A stretch of 64,000 bases of DNA from Klebsiella spallanzanii (GTDB lineage: Bacteria; Pseudomonadota; Gammaproteobacteria; Enterobacterales; Enterobacteriaceae): NCBI RefSeq assembly GCF_902158555.1, contig NZ_CABGGS010000047.1, positions 124,001 through 188,000 on the forward strand. The letters run 5' to 3'. Position 1 is the stretch's first letter. Each line of letters begins with the position of its first letter. This document shows, piece by piece, positions 37,156 to 47,934 of this stretch. The notes below the pieces were generated by a model that searched no databases, was not told the DNA's origin, and worked only from the letters and a program-made list of their open reading frames with translations. The position numbers and the translations under genes were made by a program.

Positions 37156-37917
37156 ATGGTACTGAACGCCTTTGACCTTACGGGTAAGGTCGCTATCGTG
37201 ACGGGTTGTGATACCGGGTTGGGTCAGGGAATGACGCTGGGCCTTGCGCAGGCCGGATGCGATATCGTCGGCGTGAATCGCCGGATCCCCCACGAAACGG
37301 CAGAGAAGGTTCAGGCGCTGGGCCGCCGCTTTACCGCAATTCAGGCCGATCTGAGCCGTCAGGATGAGATTGAAACTATTGTGACTCAGGCCGTTGCCGC
37401 CATGGGCCGCATCGATATTCTGGTCAATAACGCCGGAACGATACGCCGCGCCGATGCGCTCTCATTTAGTGAAAAAGACTGGGACGACGTTCTCAACCTG
37501 AATCTGAAATCAGTATTCTTTCTTTCACAAGCGGTTGCCAGACAGTTTATTCAACAGGGTGAAGGCGGAAAAATTGTTAACATTGCCTCGATGCTCTCTT
37601 TCCAGGGCGGCATTCGGGTGCCTTCCTACACCGCCTCAAAGAGCGGTGTGCTGGGCATTACTCGCCTGATGGCTAACGAATGGGCAGGACATCGCATCAA
37701 CGTTAACGCTATCGCACCGGGTTATATGGCGACCAACAATACCCAGCAGCTGCGTGATGATGCCGAGCGCAGCAAAGAGATCCTTGACCGCATCCCCGCC
37801 GGGCGCTGGGGCATTCCTGATGACCTGCAGGGTCCAGTGGTATTTCTGGCTTCCGCGGCGGCAGATTACATTAGCGGCTACACCCTGGCGGTGGATGGCG
37901 GATGGCTGGCCCGCTGA
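37156..37917 (+). CDS. kduD: 2-dehydro-3-deoxy-D-gluconate 5-dehydrogenase (KduD)
   Basis: 253 residues, the KduD length. SDR: TGCDTGLGQG cofactor loop, NNAG, active-site Ser in NIASMLSFQGG, YTASK, and NVNAIAPGYM. The end DYISGYTLAVDGGWLAR is diagnostic of KduD. It would interconvert 2,5-diketo-3-deoxygluconate and KDG in pectin/hexuronate breakdown. ATG 37156 follows AGAGG; a GTG two codons earlier is less likely. No kduI partner is adjacent. Confidence 0.88.
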   Translation: MVLNAFDLTGKVAIVTGCDTGLGQGMTLGLAQAGCDIVGVNRRIPHETAEKVQALGRRFTAIQADLSRQDEIETIVTQAVAAMGRIDILVNNAGTIRRADALSFSEKDWDDVLNLNLKSVFFLSQAVARQFIQQGEGGKIVNIASMLSFQGGIRVPSYTASKSGVLGITRLMANEWAGHRINVNAIAPGYMATNNTQQLRDDAERSKEILDRIPAGRWGIPDDLQGPVVFLASAAADYISGYTLAVDGGWLAR

Positions 37918-37975
37918 CGATTTTGTGACAAAGAGTTACACCGTCACCTCTTCCGCACACTGTATAAAAACCCTA

Positions 37976-37995
37976 TACTGTATGAATTGACAGTT
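37976..37995. promoter_or_regulatory. LexA (SOS) box upstream of ydjM
   Basis: TACTGTATGAATTGACAGTT has CTG-N10-CAG. A second, degenerate CTG-N10-CTA stands at 37960-37975. E. coli ydjM is a LexA regulon member, in agreement. Confidence 0.88.
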
Positions 37996-38008
37996 TAGGG
38001 TGTTTATC

Positions 38009-38599
38009 ATGACGGCGGAAGGCCACCTCCTCTTTTCTATCGCCTGTGCGGTATTTGCGAAAAACGCGGAATTAACGCCCGTGCTGGCTCAGGGTGACTG
38101 GTGGCATATTATCCCTTCCGCCATCCTGACCTGCCTGCTGCCAGATATCGATCACCCTAAATCATTTCTCGGGCAGCGATTAAGCTGGATATCAAAACCG
38201 ATAGCGCGCGCCTTCGGCCATCGAGGCTTCACTCATAGTCTGCTGGTGGTTTTTGGCGCGATGGCGGTTTTCTCGCTGAAAGTCCCTGAGAGCTGGATAG
38301 TCCCGGCGGATGCGGTTCAGGGGCTGGTGCTCGGTTATCTCAGCCACATTCTCGCCGATATGCTCACCCCGGCGGGCGTTCCATTACTCTGGCCCTGCCG
38401 TTGGCGTTTCCGTTTGCCAATCCTCGCGCCGCGCAAAGGCAATCAGCTGGAACGCGCGCTGTGTATGGCGCTCTTCATTTATGCGGTGTGGATGCCGCAG
38501 AACGTTGCCGAAAACAGCGCCGTTCGCTGGTCTTCAGATATGATTAATTCACTGCAAACCACGTTTAATCGCTTTATTAATCACCAGATAGCGCGATAA
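38009..38599 (+). CDS. ydjM: YdjM, LexA-regulated membrane-bound hydrolase family
   Basis: 196 residues. Motifs LLPDIDHPKS, GHRGFTHSLL and YLSHILADMLTPAGVPLLWP give the conserved His/Asp metal ligands of this membrane metal-dependent hydrolase family, together with about four helices. Role in the SOS response unknown. ATG 38009 is 13 bases beyond the LexA box, so LexA binding would block initiation. Confidence 0.93.
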   Translation: MTAEGHLLFSIACAVFAKNAELTPVLAQGDWWHIIPSAILTCLLPDIDHPKSFLGQRLSWISKPIARAFGHRGFTHSLLVVFGAMAVFSLKVPESWIVPADAVQGLVLGYLSHILADMLTPAGVPLLWPCRWRFRLPILAPRKGNQLERALCMALFIYAVWMPQNVAENSAVRWSSDMINSLQTTFNRFINHQIAR

Positions 38600-38733
38600 A
38601 CCACCGAAAGATCAAATTAGTTATAACCCATTCCATTTGAATATAAGTAACGAATTACGCCTTCTGCTACCCTTGCCGTCATAAGAGTTGGTTATTGACC
38701 AACCCGGTTGCAAAAGATATCAGGAGAACGGGG

Positions 38734-40125
38734 ATGAATTTTCCATTAATAGCGAACGTTGTCGTGTTCGCGGTTTTACTGTTGGCGCTGGCCCAAACCC
38801 GCCATAAACAGTGGAGCCTTGCTAAAAAAGTGCTGGTCGGTCTGGTTATCGGCGTGATATTCGGTCTGGCGCTGCAGTTTATCTACGGTTCCGATAGCCC
38901 GGTGCTGAAGGATTCTATCCAGTGGTTTAATATTGTCGGTAACGGCTATGTTCAGCTACTGCAGATGATTGTCATGCCGCTGGTTTTCGCCTCTATCCTG
39001 AGCGCGGTCGCCCGTCTGCACAATGCCTCGCAGCTGGGTAAAATCAGCTTCCTTAGCATCGGCACTCTGTTGTTTACGACGCTGATTGCGGCGCTGGTCG
39101 GGGTGTTAGTCACCAATATGTTTGGCCTGACCGCCGAAGGTCTGGTGCAGGGCAGCGCGGAAACCGCCCGCCTCAACGCCATTCAAAGCAACTATGCCGG
39201 TAAAGTCGCAGACCTGAGCGTCCCGCAGCTGATCCTCTCTTTTGTGCCGAAAAACCCGTTTGCCGATCTGACCGGCGCGAACCCAACATCGATTATCAGC
39301 GTGGTTATCTTCGCGGCCTTCCTCGGCGTTGCAGCGCTGAAGCTGCTGAAAGATGACGTCGCCAAAGGCCAGCGCGTCCTCACTGCTATCGACACGCTGC
39401 AAAGCTGGGTGATGAAGCTGGTACGTCTGGTCATGCAGTTAACGCCGTACGGCGTGCTGGCGCTGATGACCAAGGTGGTTGCAGGCTCTAACCTGCAGGA
39501 CATCATCAAGCTCGGCAGCTTCGTTATCGCCTCCTATATCGGTCTGGGCATCATGTTTGTGGTGCACGGCCTGCTGCTGGCGGTAAATGGCGTGAGCCCG
39601 CTGAAATACTTCCGTAAAGTCTGGCCGGTGCTGACCTTTGCATTTACCAGCCGCTCCAGCGCCGCGTCTATTCCGCTGAATGTGGAAGCGCAAACTCGTC
39701 GTCTGGGCGTACCGGAATCTATCGCCAGCTTCTCCGCTTCGTTCGGCGCCACTATAGGCCAGAACGGCTGTGCAGGTCTCTACCCGGCGATGCTGGCCGT
39801 AATGGTCGCACCGACCGTCGGCATTAACCCGTTCGATCCGCTGTGGATTGCCACGCTGGTGGGCATCGTTACCGTCAGTTCCGCGGGCGTCGCGGGCGTT
39901 GGCGGCGGTGCAACGTTTGCCGCCCTGATCGTCCTGCCGGCAATGGGCCTGCCGGTAACTCTGGTGGCGCTGTTAATTTCGGTTGAGCCGCTGATTGATA
40001 TGGGCCGTACTGCGCTGAACGTTAGCGGTTCAATGACCGCCGGTACGCTGACCAGCCAGTGGCTGCGTCAAACCGACAAAACCATTCTTGATAGTGAAGA
40101 GGACGCCGAACTGGCCCATCGCTAA
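38734..40125 (+). CDS. tcyP: L-cystine transporter TcyP (YdjN)
   Basis: 463 residues, dicarboxylate/amino acid:cation symporter fold. Diagnostic segments are [25 protein letters not shown] (hairpin 1) and [26 protein letters not shown] (hairpin 2). It imports cystine. ATG 38734 ([12 protein letters not shown]) follows AGGAGAACGGGG; the open frame begins 13 codons earlier. Confidence 0.95.
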   Translation: MNFPLIANVVVFAVLLLALAQTRHKQWSLAKKVLVGLVIGVIFGLALQFIYGSDSPVLKDSIQWFNIVGNGYVQLLQMIVMPLVFASILSAVARLHNASQLGKISFLSIGTLLFTTLIAALVGVLVTNMFGLTAEGLVQGSAETARLNAIQSNYAGKVADLSVPQLILSFVPKNPFADLTGANPTSIISVVIFAAFLGVAALKLLKDDVAKGQRVLTAIDTLQSWVMKLVRLVMQLTPYGVLALMTKVVAGSNLQDIIKLGSFVIASYIGLGIMFVVHGLLLAVNGVSPLKYFRKVWPVLTFAFTSRSSAASIPLNVEAQTRRLGVPESIASFSASFGATIGQNGCAGLYPAMLAVMVAPTVGINPFDPLWIATLVGIVTVSSAGVAGVGGGATFAALIVLPAMGLPVTLVALLISVEPLIDMGRTALNVSGSMTAGTLTSQWLRQTDKTILDSEEDAELAHR

Positions 40126-40154
40126 TCTGAGAGGGCCGCAAAGCCTTCAGAGAC

Positions 40155-40185
40155 AAAAAAACCGCTGATACATTCAGCGGTTTTT
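40155..40185. terminator. Bidirectional terminator between tcyP and cedA
   Basis: ACCGCTGA (40161-40168) with TCAGCGGT (40174-40181), flanked by A6 on the left and T4 on the right, so it can stop tcyP on the plus strand and cedA on the minus strand. Confidence 0.93.
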
Positions 40186-40202
40186 CATTTTATACAGCGC
40201 CC

Positions 40203-40442
40203 TCAGACATCAATTTCACCTTCCTGCCTCATTTGTATCGCCCAGCGCTGCGCCGCTTCCGGCACGTTAAACGGCGGTGAACGACGAAAATGCTCATCCA
40301 TCAACACAAAAGCAACGTACTTACCCCGCAGAATCCAGACATCGCGAAACCCGTCCATTTTGACGGCGTGTTCCGGCGGCGCGGGCTCCACTCGAGGCAC
40401 GTAGCTAATGACCTGACGATTTTGTTGGCGAAGTGGTTTCAT
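40203..40442 (-). CDS. cedA: Cell division activator CedA
   Basis: 79 residues from ATG 40442 (MKPLRQQNRQVISYVPR), against 80 in E. coli CedA; VWILRGKYVAFVLM and AAQRWAIQMRQEGE are conserved. Overproduction in E. coli relieves division block in dnaAcos cells; it binds DNA and RNA polymerase. The ribosome site is poor, as at this locus elsewhere. The open frame continues 27 codons upstream but without similarity. Confidence 0.92.
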   Translation of the reverse strand: MKPLRQQNRQVISYVPRVEPAPPEHAVKMDGFRDVWILRGKYVAFVLMDEHFRRSPPFNVPEAAQRWAIQMRQEGEIDV

Positions 40443-40637
40443 CACAAATAGATTCACTAAACAAAGCGGGAAATATAAACCCCTATCATAGCTGAAAGCG
40501 CCCCCTTTCGTCGCCCCCTGCATGTTTCCTGAAAGGGTAAAAGTCCTGGAAAAAATTCTGCTGGAACAGATGTTCTATAGTTAGAAGGGTTTTGGTTCAG
40601 CAACGACCATTTTCAGCAATGAAAACAGGAGTAAGCA

Positions 40638-42896
40638 ATGTCTGATAAACACCACAAACCACTAACCCATCAATCCCCGGTTCGCGACGACCGGGCGGCG
40701 AAACCAGGGCTCGGCTCTCTGGCACCCGATGACCAGGACTGGCGTCCAACGCCACATCCGACCGCACCTGGAGAAGAGCCTGGCGCACCCGGCAGTATGA
40801 AAGCACCAGATACGCACAGCGATAAACTGGACGCGCTGGAAAAGAATCGCAAAGGCGGCGAGGACCATGCGCTCACTACCAACCAGGGTGTTCGTATCGC
40901 TGACGATCAAAACTCACTGCGCGCAGGTAAACGCGGCCCAACGCTGCTGGAAGATTTTATCCTGCGCGAAAAAATCACCCATTTTGACCATGAACGCATT
41001 CCGGAAAGGATCGTTCACGCCCGCGGATCGGCTGCGCACGGGTACTTTCAGCCCTATAGCGATTTAAGCGACATCACCAAAGCGGCGTTCCTCACTGACC
41101 CGAAGAAGAAAACGCCGGTATTTGTCCGTTTCTCAACCGTTCAGGGTGGCGCAGGCTCCGCCGATACGGTGCGGGATATTCGCGGTTTTGCCACCAAATT
41201 TTACACCGATGAGGGGATTTTTGACCTGGTCGGTAACAACACCCCGGTCTTTTTTATCCAGGATGCCATCAAATTCCCTGATTTCGTCCACGCGGTAAAA
41301 CCAGAACCGCATTGGGCCGTTCCGCAGGGGCAGAGCGCGCACGACTCCTTCTGGGATTATGTCTCACTGCAACCGGAAACCCTGCACAATGTCATGTGGG
41401 CAATGTCCGACCGCGGACTGCCCCTCAGTTACCGCACGATGGAAGGTTTCGGCATCCACACCTTCCGCCTGATTAACGCCGAAGGTAAAGCAACGTTTGT
41501 ACGTTTCCACTGGAAGCCGGTCGCGGGTAAGGCGTCTCTGGTGTGGGATGAATCACAAAAGTTGACCGGGCGGGACCCCGATTTCCACCGCCGCGATCTT
41601 TGGGAAGCGATTGAAGTCGGGGATTATCCCGAGTACGAGCTGGGATTACAGCTGATCCCAGAAGAAGACGAGTTTGCTTTTGATTTCGACCTGCTGGATC
41701 CCACTAAACTGATTCCAGAAGCGCTGGTTCCTGTTCAGCGAGTTGGGAAAATGGTCCTCAATCGTAATCCGGATAATTTCTTTGCCGAAAACGAACAGGT
41801 AGCATTCCATCCGGGTCATATCGTTCCAGGAATAGATTTCAGCAACGACCCGCTGCTGCAGGGCCGCTTATTCTCCTATACCGATACGCAGATTAGCCGT
41901 CTTGGCGGGCCCAATTTCCATGAGATCCCTATCAATAAACCCACCTGTCCGTACCATAATTTCCAGCGCGACGGCATGCATCGGATGGATATTGATACTA
42001 ATCCGGCAAACTATGAGCCGAACTCCATTAATAATAACTGGCCACGGGAAACGCCACCGGCAGCCAAAGGTGGAGGTTTTGAGTCTTATGCCGAGCGGGT
42101 AGACGGCGAAAAAATTCGTCAGCGCAGCCCCTCCTTTGGCGAATACTACTCTCAGCCCCTGCTATTCTGGCGCAGCCAGACGCCCATTGAGCAGCAGCAT
42201 ATTATCGACGGTTTTAGCTTCGAACTGAGCAAAGTCGTCAGAGAGTGGATCCGCGAGAGGGTTGTCGATCAACTGGCACATATCGACCTGCAGCTCGCCC
42301 AGGCCGTAGGCAAAAATCTCGGTATCGAACTCACTGACGAGCAGCGCAGCATCACGCCGCCAGCGGATGTTAACGGCCTGAAAAAAGACCCTACGCTAAG
42401 CCTCTATGCTATTCCCGGTGGCGACGTCAAAGGACGGGTTGTCGCGGTATTGCTTAACGATCGTCCCATCGCCAAAGAGCTCTTAGCGCTGCTGAAGGCG
42501 CTCAAAGCAAAGGGAGTACATGCCAAACTGCTCTATTCTCGCATGGGTGAGGTGAAGGCTGATGATGGTACCGCTCTGCCGGTTGCCGGCACCTTTGCCG
42601 GTTCGCCGTCGTTAACCATAGATGCCGTCATCGTTTCCGGCGGCGATCTGCAAAGCCTGAACAACAACGGTGATTTCCACTATTATCTGCTGGAAGCTTA
42701 CAAACACCTGAAGCCAATTTTACTGGCAGGCGATGCCCGGCAGTGCAAAACGTCGCTTCAGGTTGCCAGCAAGGGTGAAGAAGGGATTGTTGAGACGGAC
42801 GCAATAGATGATAAATCTATGGATGAACTAATGACTCTGATGGCGGCGCATCGGGTGTGGTCAAGGAGCGCCAAAATCGCCGCGATCCCTGCATAA
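40638..42896 (+). CDS. katE: Catalase HPII
   Basis: 752 residues, large-subunit clade II catalase. The N-terminal arm of about 80 residues precedes the core with catalytic His127 ([14 protein letters not shown]), the distal Asn in [15 protein letters not shown], and the haem-ligand Tyr in [13 protein letters not shown]. The C-terminal 150 residues form the flavodoxin-like domain. RpoS-controlled in E. coli. ATG 40638 follows GGAGTAAGCA. Divergent from cedA. Confidence 0.97.
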   Translation: MSDKHHKPLTHQSPVRDDRAAKPGLGSLAPDDQDWRPTPHPTAPGEEPGAPGSMKAPDTHSDKLDALEKNRKGGEDHALTTNQGVRIADDQNSLRAGKRGPTLLEDFILREKITHFDHERIPERIVHARGSAAHGYFQPYSDLSDITKAAFLTDPKKKTPVFVRFSTVQGGAGSADTVRDIRGFATKFYTDEGIFDLVGNNTPVFFIQDAIKFPDFVHAVKPEPHWAVPQGQSAHDSFWDYVSLQPETLHNVMWAMSDRGLPLSYRTMEGFGIHTFRLINAEGKATFVRFHWKPVAGKASLVWDESQKLTGRDPDFHRRDLWEAIEVGDYPEYELGLQLIPEEDEFAFDFDLLDPTKLIPEALVPVQRVGKMVLNRNPDNFFAENEQVAFHPGHIVPGIDFSNDPLLQGRLFSYTDTQISRLGGPNFHEIPINKPTCPYHNFQRDGMHRMDIDTNPANYEPNSINNNWPRETPPAAKGGGFESYAERVDGEKIRQRSPSFGEYYSQPLLFWRSQTPIEQQHIIDGFSFELSKVVREWIRERVVDQLAHIDLQLAQAVGKNLGIELTDEQRSITPPADVNGLKKDPTLSLYAIPGGDVKGRVVAVLLNDRPIAKELLALLKALKAKGVHAKLLYSRMGEVKADDGTALPVAGTFAGSPSLTIDAVIVSGGDLQSLNNNGDFHYYLLEAYKHLKPILLAGDARQCKTSLQVASKGEEGIVETDAIDDKSMDELMTLMAAHRVWSRSAKIAAIPA

Positions 42897-42902
42897 AAAC
42901 AG

Positions 42903-42924
42903 GGCCCGGCAGAAATGCCGGGCC
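42903..42924. terminator. Hairpin between convergent katE and chb operon
   Basis: Perfect nine-base-pair stem GGCCCGGCA (42903-42911) with TGCCGGGCC (42916-42924), loop GAAA. On the minus strand TGTTTTTATG follows, so it clearly ends chb; on the plus strand the U tract is weak. Confidence 0.85.
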
Positions 42925-42934
42925 ACTTTACCTG

Positions 42935-43693
42935 TCACACGTCGCGATAGGTTCCGAGCCGGTAACCGCGCTCGGCGATGGCGTACTTCAGCGATTCCGA
43001 GGTCAGCACATCCAGTTCGGTCAAGCGCGGGTAGCAATAGGCGCTGCCCATGATCGTGTTATCAACAAATGCCGGATGACACATCACCTCCAGCGATTTT
43101 TCATCGCGCTGGATTGAGGCATCCAAAGTTTGCAGAAACAGCGCTTCGGAAACCGCTTCACCATAAAACTCGCTGGCGAATCCTTCGCTGCTACGCGCCG
43201 CATCCTGCGCCAAACCAGAAAGTGTCGCCAGCTGGCGGTCGATACGCAGCGCCACGCCCTTCTCGCGGGCAAATGCCGCGACGATGGGGTAGATCTGCGC
43301 AATCATATGTACATGGTGATGGCTGTCGATATGGGTCGGTTCATAGCCAAACAGCTCGACAAATCGCTGATACTGGCACGCCAGTTCGTGGGCGATTTCG
43401 TCCAGCGGCAAGCTATCCTCTTCCGCCATCTGCCAAATCCACTTACCAAGACGCCCTTCGCGGGTTAAGCCCGACATCGCCGATAGCGGCTCGCCCAGCG
43501 TCAGGACAAAGTGCATCCCCACCGCCAGCTCGGGCGCGCAGCGGCTTAACTGAGCCGCGTGACCGATCGCCGCACCGTTGACCAGCGCCGTCGTGGAGGT
43601 CACCAGACCATTTTTGCAAGCTTCGATAATGCCGTAGTTTTGCCCTTTGCTGAGGCCAAAATCATCGGCATTGACGATTAACACGCGTTCCAT
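42935..43693 (-). CDS. chbG: Chitooligosaccharide deacetylase ChbG (YdjC fold)
   Basis: 252 residues. [10 protein letters not shown] near residue 10 and DSHHHVH in the middle give the metal-binding Asp and His. It removes one acetyl group from chitobiose-6-P or chitotriose-6-P, needed for induction through ChbR and for ChbF hydrolysis. Last gene of chb, 12 bases after chbF. Confidence 0.94.
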   Translation of the reverse strand: MERVLIVNADDFGLSKGQNYGIIEACKNGLVTSTTALVNGAAIGHAAQLSRCAPELAVGMHFVLTLGEPLSAMSGLTREGRLGKWIWQMAEEDSLPLDEIAHELACQYQRFVELFGYEPTHIDSHHHVHMIAQIYPIVAAFAREKGVALRIDRQLATLSGLAQDAARSSEGFASEFYGEAVSEALFLQTLDASIQRDEKSLEVMCHPAFVDNTIMGSAYCYPRLTELDVLTSESLKYAIAERGYRLGTYRDV

Positions 43694-43705
43694 GAGCCGC
43701 TCCCG

Positions 43706-45052
43706 TTACTGTTTCAGTTTTTCGATAGTCGCCGCAAAGTTGGGCAGCCACTGCTCGTGCGCGAGGATCATCTCACGCGCCAGCTTCTCGGCATCGCGAT
43801 CGGAGTGGATCAGCGGGCTCAGGTTAAGCGCCAGCAGCACATCATCCAGTTTACCGCTGATAGCCGCTTCGCTGGCCGCCACCTCAAAGCCTTTGATGGT
43901 ATAAATCAGCCCCAGCACTTTCTCATCGAAGTGCGTGATACGCGGCGTTGGTTTCGCACCATCGCGACCCAGCGTACAGGTCATCTCGACCGCCCAGTCG
44001 GCCGGGATATTATCGATGTGACCATGGTGCGGCACGTTGACGTAGTGCTCGGCCTGCTTGTCATTGTAGATAGCGTTAATCACTTCGCAGGCCGCATCTG
44101 AATAATATGCCCCGCCGCGCTGCTCCAGCTCTTTCGGTTTCACGTTCAGATCCGGATTTTTGTACAGCTCGAACAGCTGTTTCTCAACTTTTTGCACCAC
44201 CTGCGCACGCGCGCCGCCTTTGTAGTACTCACCCATTTCAATCGCCAGCATCTCTTTTGGCTTGAAGTAGTAGAGCAGATAGGAGCAAGGGATCAAGCGT
44301 AGTGAACGGAGCAGCCCTTCGCTAAACGGCAGATCGAAGATATTTTTTACCGAGTTGGCGCTCAAACGACCTGACGCCACGCCGTCCAGCAGCTCATCAA
44401 AGCGCGACACGCCGTTAACCAGGACATCACGAACAAACACCAGGTGGTTCAGACCAAACAGATCGATGTTCAGCTCATCGCTCGGGCTCAGCTTCAGCAC
44501 GTCGGTGATAAACATTTTCATGCCGATAGGAATATTGCACACGCCGATAAAGCGCTTAAAGCCGGTATGACGATAAACCGCTTCGGTCACCATGCCCGCC
44601 GGGTTGGTAAAGTTAATCACCCAGGCGTTCGGGCAGACTTCATGGACGTCTTTTACGATATCAAAAATCACCGGGATGGTACGCAGACCTTTAAACAAGC
44701 CGCCCGCGCCGTTGGTTTCCTGACCTAAATAACCATGACTCAGAGGAATCCGCTCATCTTTCTCGCGCGCCTTCAGCTGGCCGACGCGCAGCTGAGTGGT
44801 GACAAAATCGGCCCCTTCCAGCGCCGCGCGACGATCGAGAGTCTTATAGACTTTCATCGGTACGCCAGCTTTTTCCACCATGCGCTGGCACAAGGCGTGA
44901 ATAATATCGAGCTTTTCCTGCCCTTCCGCGACGTCCACCAGCCACAGTTCTGTAATCGGCAGTTCATGATAACGCTTCAGGAACCCTTCCAGTAATTCCG
45001 GGGTATAGCTGCTGCCGCCGCCGATAGTCACAACTTTCAATTTCTGGCTCAT
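43706..45052 (-). CDS. chbF: 6-phospho-beta-glucosidase ChbF (GH4)
   Basis: 448 residues. GH4 NAD site VTIGGGSSYTPE at the N-terminus; metal-binding VCNIPIGM and FGLNHLVFV follow. It hydrolyses monoacetylated chitobiose-6-phosphate using NAD and Mn. ATG 45052 follows AGGGAG; 13 more open codons precede it. It lies 102 bases after chbR, with a palindrome in the gap. Confidence 0.95.
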   Translation of the reverse strand: MSQKLKVVTIGGGSSYTPELLEGFLKRYHELPITELWLVDVAEGQEKLDIIHALCQRMVEKAGVPMKVYKTLDRRAALEGADFVTTQLRVGQLKAREKDERIPLSHGYLGQETNGAGGLFKGLRTIPVIFDIVKDVHEVCPNAWVINFTNPAGMVTEAVYRHTGFKRFIGVCNIPIGMKMFITDVLKLSPSDELNIDLFGLNHLVFVRDVLVNGVSRFDELLDGVASGRLSANSVKNIFDLPFSEGLLRSLRLIPCSYLLYYFKPKEMLAIEMGEYYKGGARAQVVQKVEKQLFELYKNPDLNVKPKELEQRGGAYYSDAACEVINAIYNDKQAEHYVNVPHHGHIDNIPADWAVEMTCTLGRDGAKPTPRITHFDEKVLGLIYTIKGFEVAASEAAISGKLDDVLLALNLSPLIHSDRDAEKLAREMILAHEQWLPNFAATIEKLKQ

Positions 45053-45132
45053 AATTTTCTCCCTTGTGGATAACGCCTGTACGTCACCCACTCTCCGTTT
45101 AAATACGGACAGTTAATTTGAATATTTAGACC

Positions 45133-45150
45133 GCGCGGAATATTCCGCGC
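45133..45150. repeat. 18-base palindrome between chbR and chbF
   Basis: GCGCGGAATATTCCGCGC is a perfect palindrome. In the transcript it folds as a seven-base-pair stem without a U tract. It may serve as a processing or stability element separating regulator and enzyme messages. Confidence 0.55.
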
Positions 45151-45154
45151 CCGC

Positions 45155-45994
45155 TTAATTAATACTGGTGAGGTGTTTCCGATAGCTGCTGGGGGTGAAT
45201 GAAGTCAGCTTCTTGAATGTTTTAATAAACAGACTTGGGCTACTGTACCCCGACTCATAAGCAATATCGGTCACCGAGTAGTTGGTTATCTCTAACTGTT
45301 TCTTGGCGAAGTTGATGCGAATATCGTTAATCATCTGCATCGGCGTTTTGGCATAATAGCGCTGGGTTGCCCGGGTTAAGTATTCCTGCGTTTTTCCGGA
45401 AAGCTCAACCATATTCTCCAGCGCACATTCGCCAAATTTGAGTTTATCGTGCATACACTCAACGGTATTTTTCAACCATTGTGGAATAACATCTTCCACA
45501 GGCTCTTCACGATAATGCCGCAAACGATTTAGGGTGTAGAAAGAAACCAGTTCGATAAATTCGTCAAATTCAGTTTCGCGAAAATTCAGTGATGCAATAA
45601 CCGATTCAATATAACTGAGAAAAGTACTTTTAACGGCATAGACCTGAGAGGCAACCAGACCAAACGGCAGCAGCGGCAGGTAGTGTTTCTCAAAGAAACT
45701 TCTGCTGATACCGACGTTAAGAATGCGCGTCGCACCAAATTCATAAAAACTCTGGTGATGCGACCCCATCGGGATAAAAACAAAATCCCCGCGCTCCAGC
45801 AGCACCCGCTTACCATTGATAACCTGATAGTAGCGGCCGGTTAAAACGATAGTGTATTCGTAGTAATCATGCTGGTGAAGCCCGCTTACGCTCTCCGTTT
45901 TGTTATAAATGACCACGTGAAAGTTCTTGCCGTTAAAGAGTTGTTGCTCCCTTGCGGTACTGATTTCAGTGGTCATCATCTTTGGCTGCCTCAT
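45155..45994 (-). CDS. chbR: chb operon regulator ChbR (AraC family)
   Basis: 279 residues. N-terminal cupin domain ([34 protein letters not shown]) and C-terminal AraC DNA-binding domain ([44 protein letters not shown]). It represses or activates chb according to chitobiose-6-P derivatives and NagC. ATG 45994 gives the same N-terminal length as E. coli; ATG 45979 has a better GAGG and is an alternative. Confidence 0.94.
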   Translation of the reverse strand: MRQPKMMTTEISTAREQQLFNGKNFHVVIYNKTESVSGLHQHDYYEYTIVLTGRYYQVINGKRVLLERGDFVFIPMGSHHQSFYEFGATRILNVGISRSFFEKHYLPLLPFGLVASQVYAVKSTFLSYIESVIASLNFRETEFDEFIELVSFYTLNRLRHYREEPVEDVIPQWLKNTVECMHDKLKFGECALENMVELSGKTQEYLTRATQRYYAKTPMQMINDIRINFAKKQLEITNYSVTDIAYESGYSSPSLFIKTFKKLTSFTPSSYRKHLTSIN

Positions 45995-46006
45995 CGCGTC
46001 GATGAC

Positions 46007-46354
46007 CTATTGTACCTTCTCGTGCAGTTCAATCAATTCGGCAACCAGTTCGCGAGCCAGCATTGAGGTCATCAGATGATCCTGCGCATGAACCAGCACC
46101 AGGCTCACCTTCATTTTGCCTTCACCCTCATCGCTCTCAATCAGTTGAGTTTGCACCAGGTGCGCTTCGCTCAGGGCCATCCGCGACTGTTCCATCATGG
46201 CTTTGGCGGCGTCAAAATCCCCCTGCTTTGCCTGCTTCAGCGCGCCATACGCCAGGCTGCGCGCTTGCCCGGAGTTGATAATCAGCCCCATCACCACCTC
46301 TTCGAGGTCGTTTACTGCGGTCTCTTCTGCCGCAATGTTATCCAGATCAAACAT
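46007..46354 (-). CDS. chbA: PTS chitobiose EIIA component
   Basis: 115 residues, lactose/chitobiose-type IIA, all-helical trimer. The phosphoacceptor His is in VLVHAQDHLMTSML. Takes phosphate from HPr and passes it to ChbB. ATG 46354 follows AGGGAGTCATT; the upstream open extension is not used. Confidence 0.95.
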   Translation of the reverse strand: MFDLDNIAAEETAVNDLEEVVMGLIINSGQARSLAYGALKQAKQGDFDAAKAMMEQSRMALSEAHLVQTQLIESDEGEGKMKVSLVLVHAQDHLMTSMLARELVAELIELHEKVQ

Positions 46355-46407
46355 AATGACTCCCTTATTTCTCAGACGGTACGGGAAAACTCCCGTACCG
46401 CGCAATA

Positions 46408-47766
46408 TTAGAATTTCAGTGCGTTAGCGATATCTTCTTCACTCTCTTCCTGCTCAATGACGCCCTGCGCTTTGTTGGAAATCACTACAAACGGCAGGTA
46501 GACCAGCGTTGATACAGCAAGGTTGAACAGGGCCAGTAACAGGGCTGCGACGCTCCCATTGGTGTTAAAGAAAGCGCCTAAGCCGGTCGGCATGGTCCAC
46601 GGTGCAATGTTGGTAATTGGCGGAATGATGCCCAGGGTGTAGGCCGTCATGGTGATAGCCGCCAGCAGAGGCTGAATCAGAATAAACGGGATAAACATCA
46701 CCGGATTCATGATAATCGGCAGACCAAACAGGATTGGCTCGTTAATCTGGAAGATGCCTGACGGCAGAGCCAGTTTAGCGACCTGACGATGATCCTCACG
46801 GCGAGAAGCGATAAAGATAGCGATGATTAAGCCCAGGGTCGCACCGGTACCACCGAGGAAGATGTAGGAATCAAGCATCGGCTTGGCCCACATGTGGAAG
46901 CTCTTACCTGCGGCCAGCGCGGCTTCGACAGAACCGTACTGCTGGTAGGTTGCGATATTTTCCAGCGCCCACGGTGTCATGATCCCGCTATCCAGCGCCG
47001 ACAGCGCCAGCGAACCGTGTACGCCGAAGAACCACAGCAGCGAAGTGAAAATCACGTATGCCCAGCCTACGACGGCGCCCATTGAGGCCAGCGGCGTGGA
47101 GATGGTGTCCATGATGATCTGGTGGAAGTTAGTCCCCCAGTGGGTCAGCGCCCAGGAGATAATCCCCATAATAGAGAGGATGATAAAGGCCGGGATAACC
47201 GCAGAGAACGAGCGTGAAACCGAAGCCGGTACGCTGGACGGCAGCGTAATCACCCAATTGCGATGAACGATGAAGGTGAACATCTCAGCAACCACCAAAC
47301 CGATCACAATACCCGAAATAATGTTGGCGCCGCCTAACCAGTTAGCGCCAACGGCGTAAGCTTCACCCACGCTATAAGGCGTGACGGTCATAAATGCCGC
47401 GACGGCTAATAAACCTGCGGCCATCGGGTCCACTTTACGTTCTTCAGCTAAAGCAGAACCAATAAAGAAAGGCGCCATCAGCGACATAATACCGAGCGTA
47501 CCGTTGTAAACGTTACCGCCGATAGCTTTAAAACCGTTGAGGGTTTCAATTGTAGAAGCATCCAGACGAATGCCCATTGAATAAAAGAAAGAACCGTCGC
47601 CGAAGCTCAAAAATACGTTGTTAATTAAAACAAACATTGCCCCGGCTAACGTCAACGGCATTAGCTTAATAAAGCCATTTTTAATTGCGTTGACGTGAGG
47701 TTGTCTTCCTATTCTGACAGCAAAAGGAAGGAGTACCTTTTCAAGCGAATCAATCACTTTACTCAT
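46408..47766 (-). CDS. chbC: PTS chitobiose EIIC permease
   Basis: 452 residues, about ten membrane helices. [23 protein letters not shown] is the IIC substrate and phosphorylation-site signature. It imports N,N'-diacetylchitobiose. The 168-base chbB-chbC spacer contains a ChiX pairing site. Confidence 0.95.
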   Translation of the reverse strand: MSKVIDSLEKVLLPFAVRIGRQPHVNAIKNGFIKLMPLTLAGAMFVLINNVFLSFGDGSFFYSMGIRLDASTIETLNGFKAIGGNVYNGTLGIMSLMAPFFIGSALAEERKVDPMAAGLLAVAAFMTVTPYSVGEAYAVGANWLGGANIISGIVIGLVVAEMFTFIVHRNWVITLPSSVPASVSRSFSAVIPAFIILSIMGIISWALTHWGTNFHQIIMDTISTPLASMGAVVGWAYVIFTSLLWFFGVHGSLALSALDSGIMTPWALENIATYQQYGSVEAALAAGKSFHMWAKPMLDSYIFLGGTGATLGLIIAIFIASRREDHRQVAKLALPSGIFQINEPILFGLPIIMNPVMFIPFILIQPLLAAITMTAYTLGIIPPITNIAPWTMPTGLGAFFNTNGSVAALLLALFNLAVSTLVYLPFVVISNKAQGVIEQEESEEDIANALKF

Positions 47767-47822
47767 AATAAATACCCTTTAAGGCCGCAATATAATCATT
47801 GCGGCAATGATAGATGAAATTA

Positions 47823-47834
47823 CTCTTTGACGGG
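47823..47834 (-). promoter_or_regulatory. ChiX sRNA pairing (decoy) site in the chbB-chbC spacer
   Basis: The plus strand reads CTCTTTGACGGG, identical to the seed of the ChiX (MicM) sRNA, so the chb transcript carries the exact complement over 12 bases. In E. coli and Salmonella this spacer traps ChiX and relieves silencing of the chitoporin gene. ChiX itself is not in this window. Confidence 0.85.
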
Positions 47835-47934
47835 AAAATAAACTCTCGATATTCCGGACAGTAAAATACTAAAACCCACCCTCACGAAGCTATTAGCAAT
47901 AACCATCCAGAACATGTCGAGTTTTAAAATAAAA

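Noticed and set aside
40638-42896. Possibility that katE is a fusion with an unrelated C-terminal domain.
   Set aside because: The flavodoxin-like C-terminal domain is a normal part of large-subunit HPII catalases.
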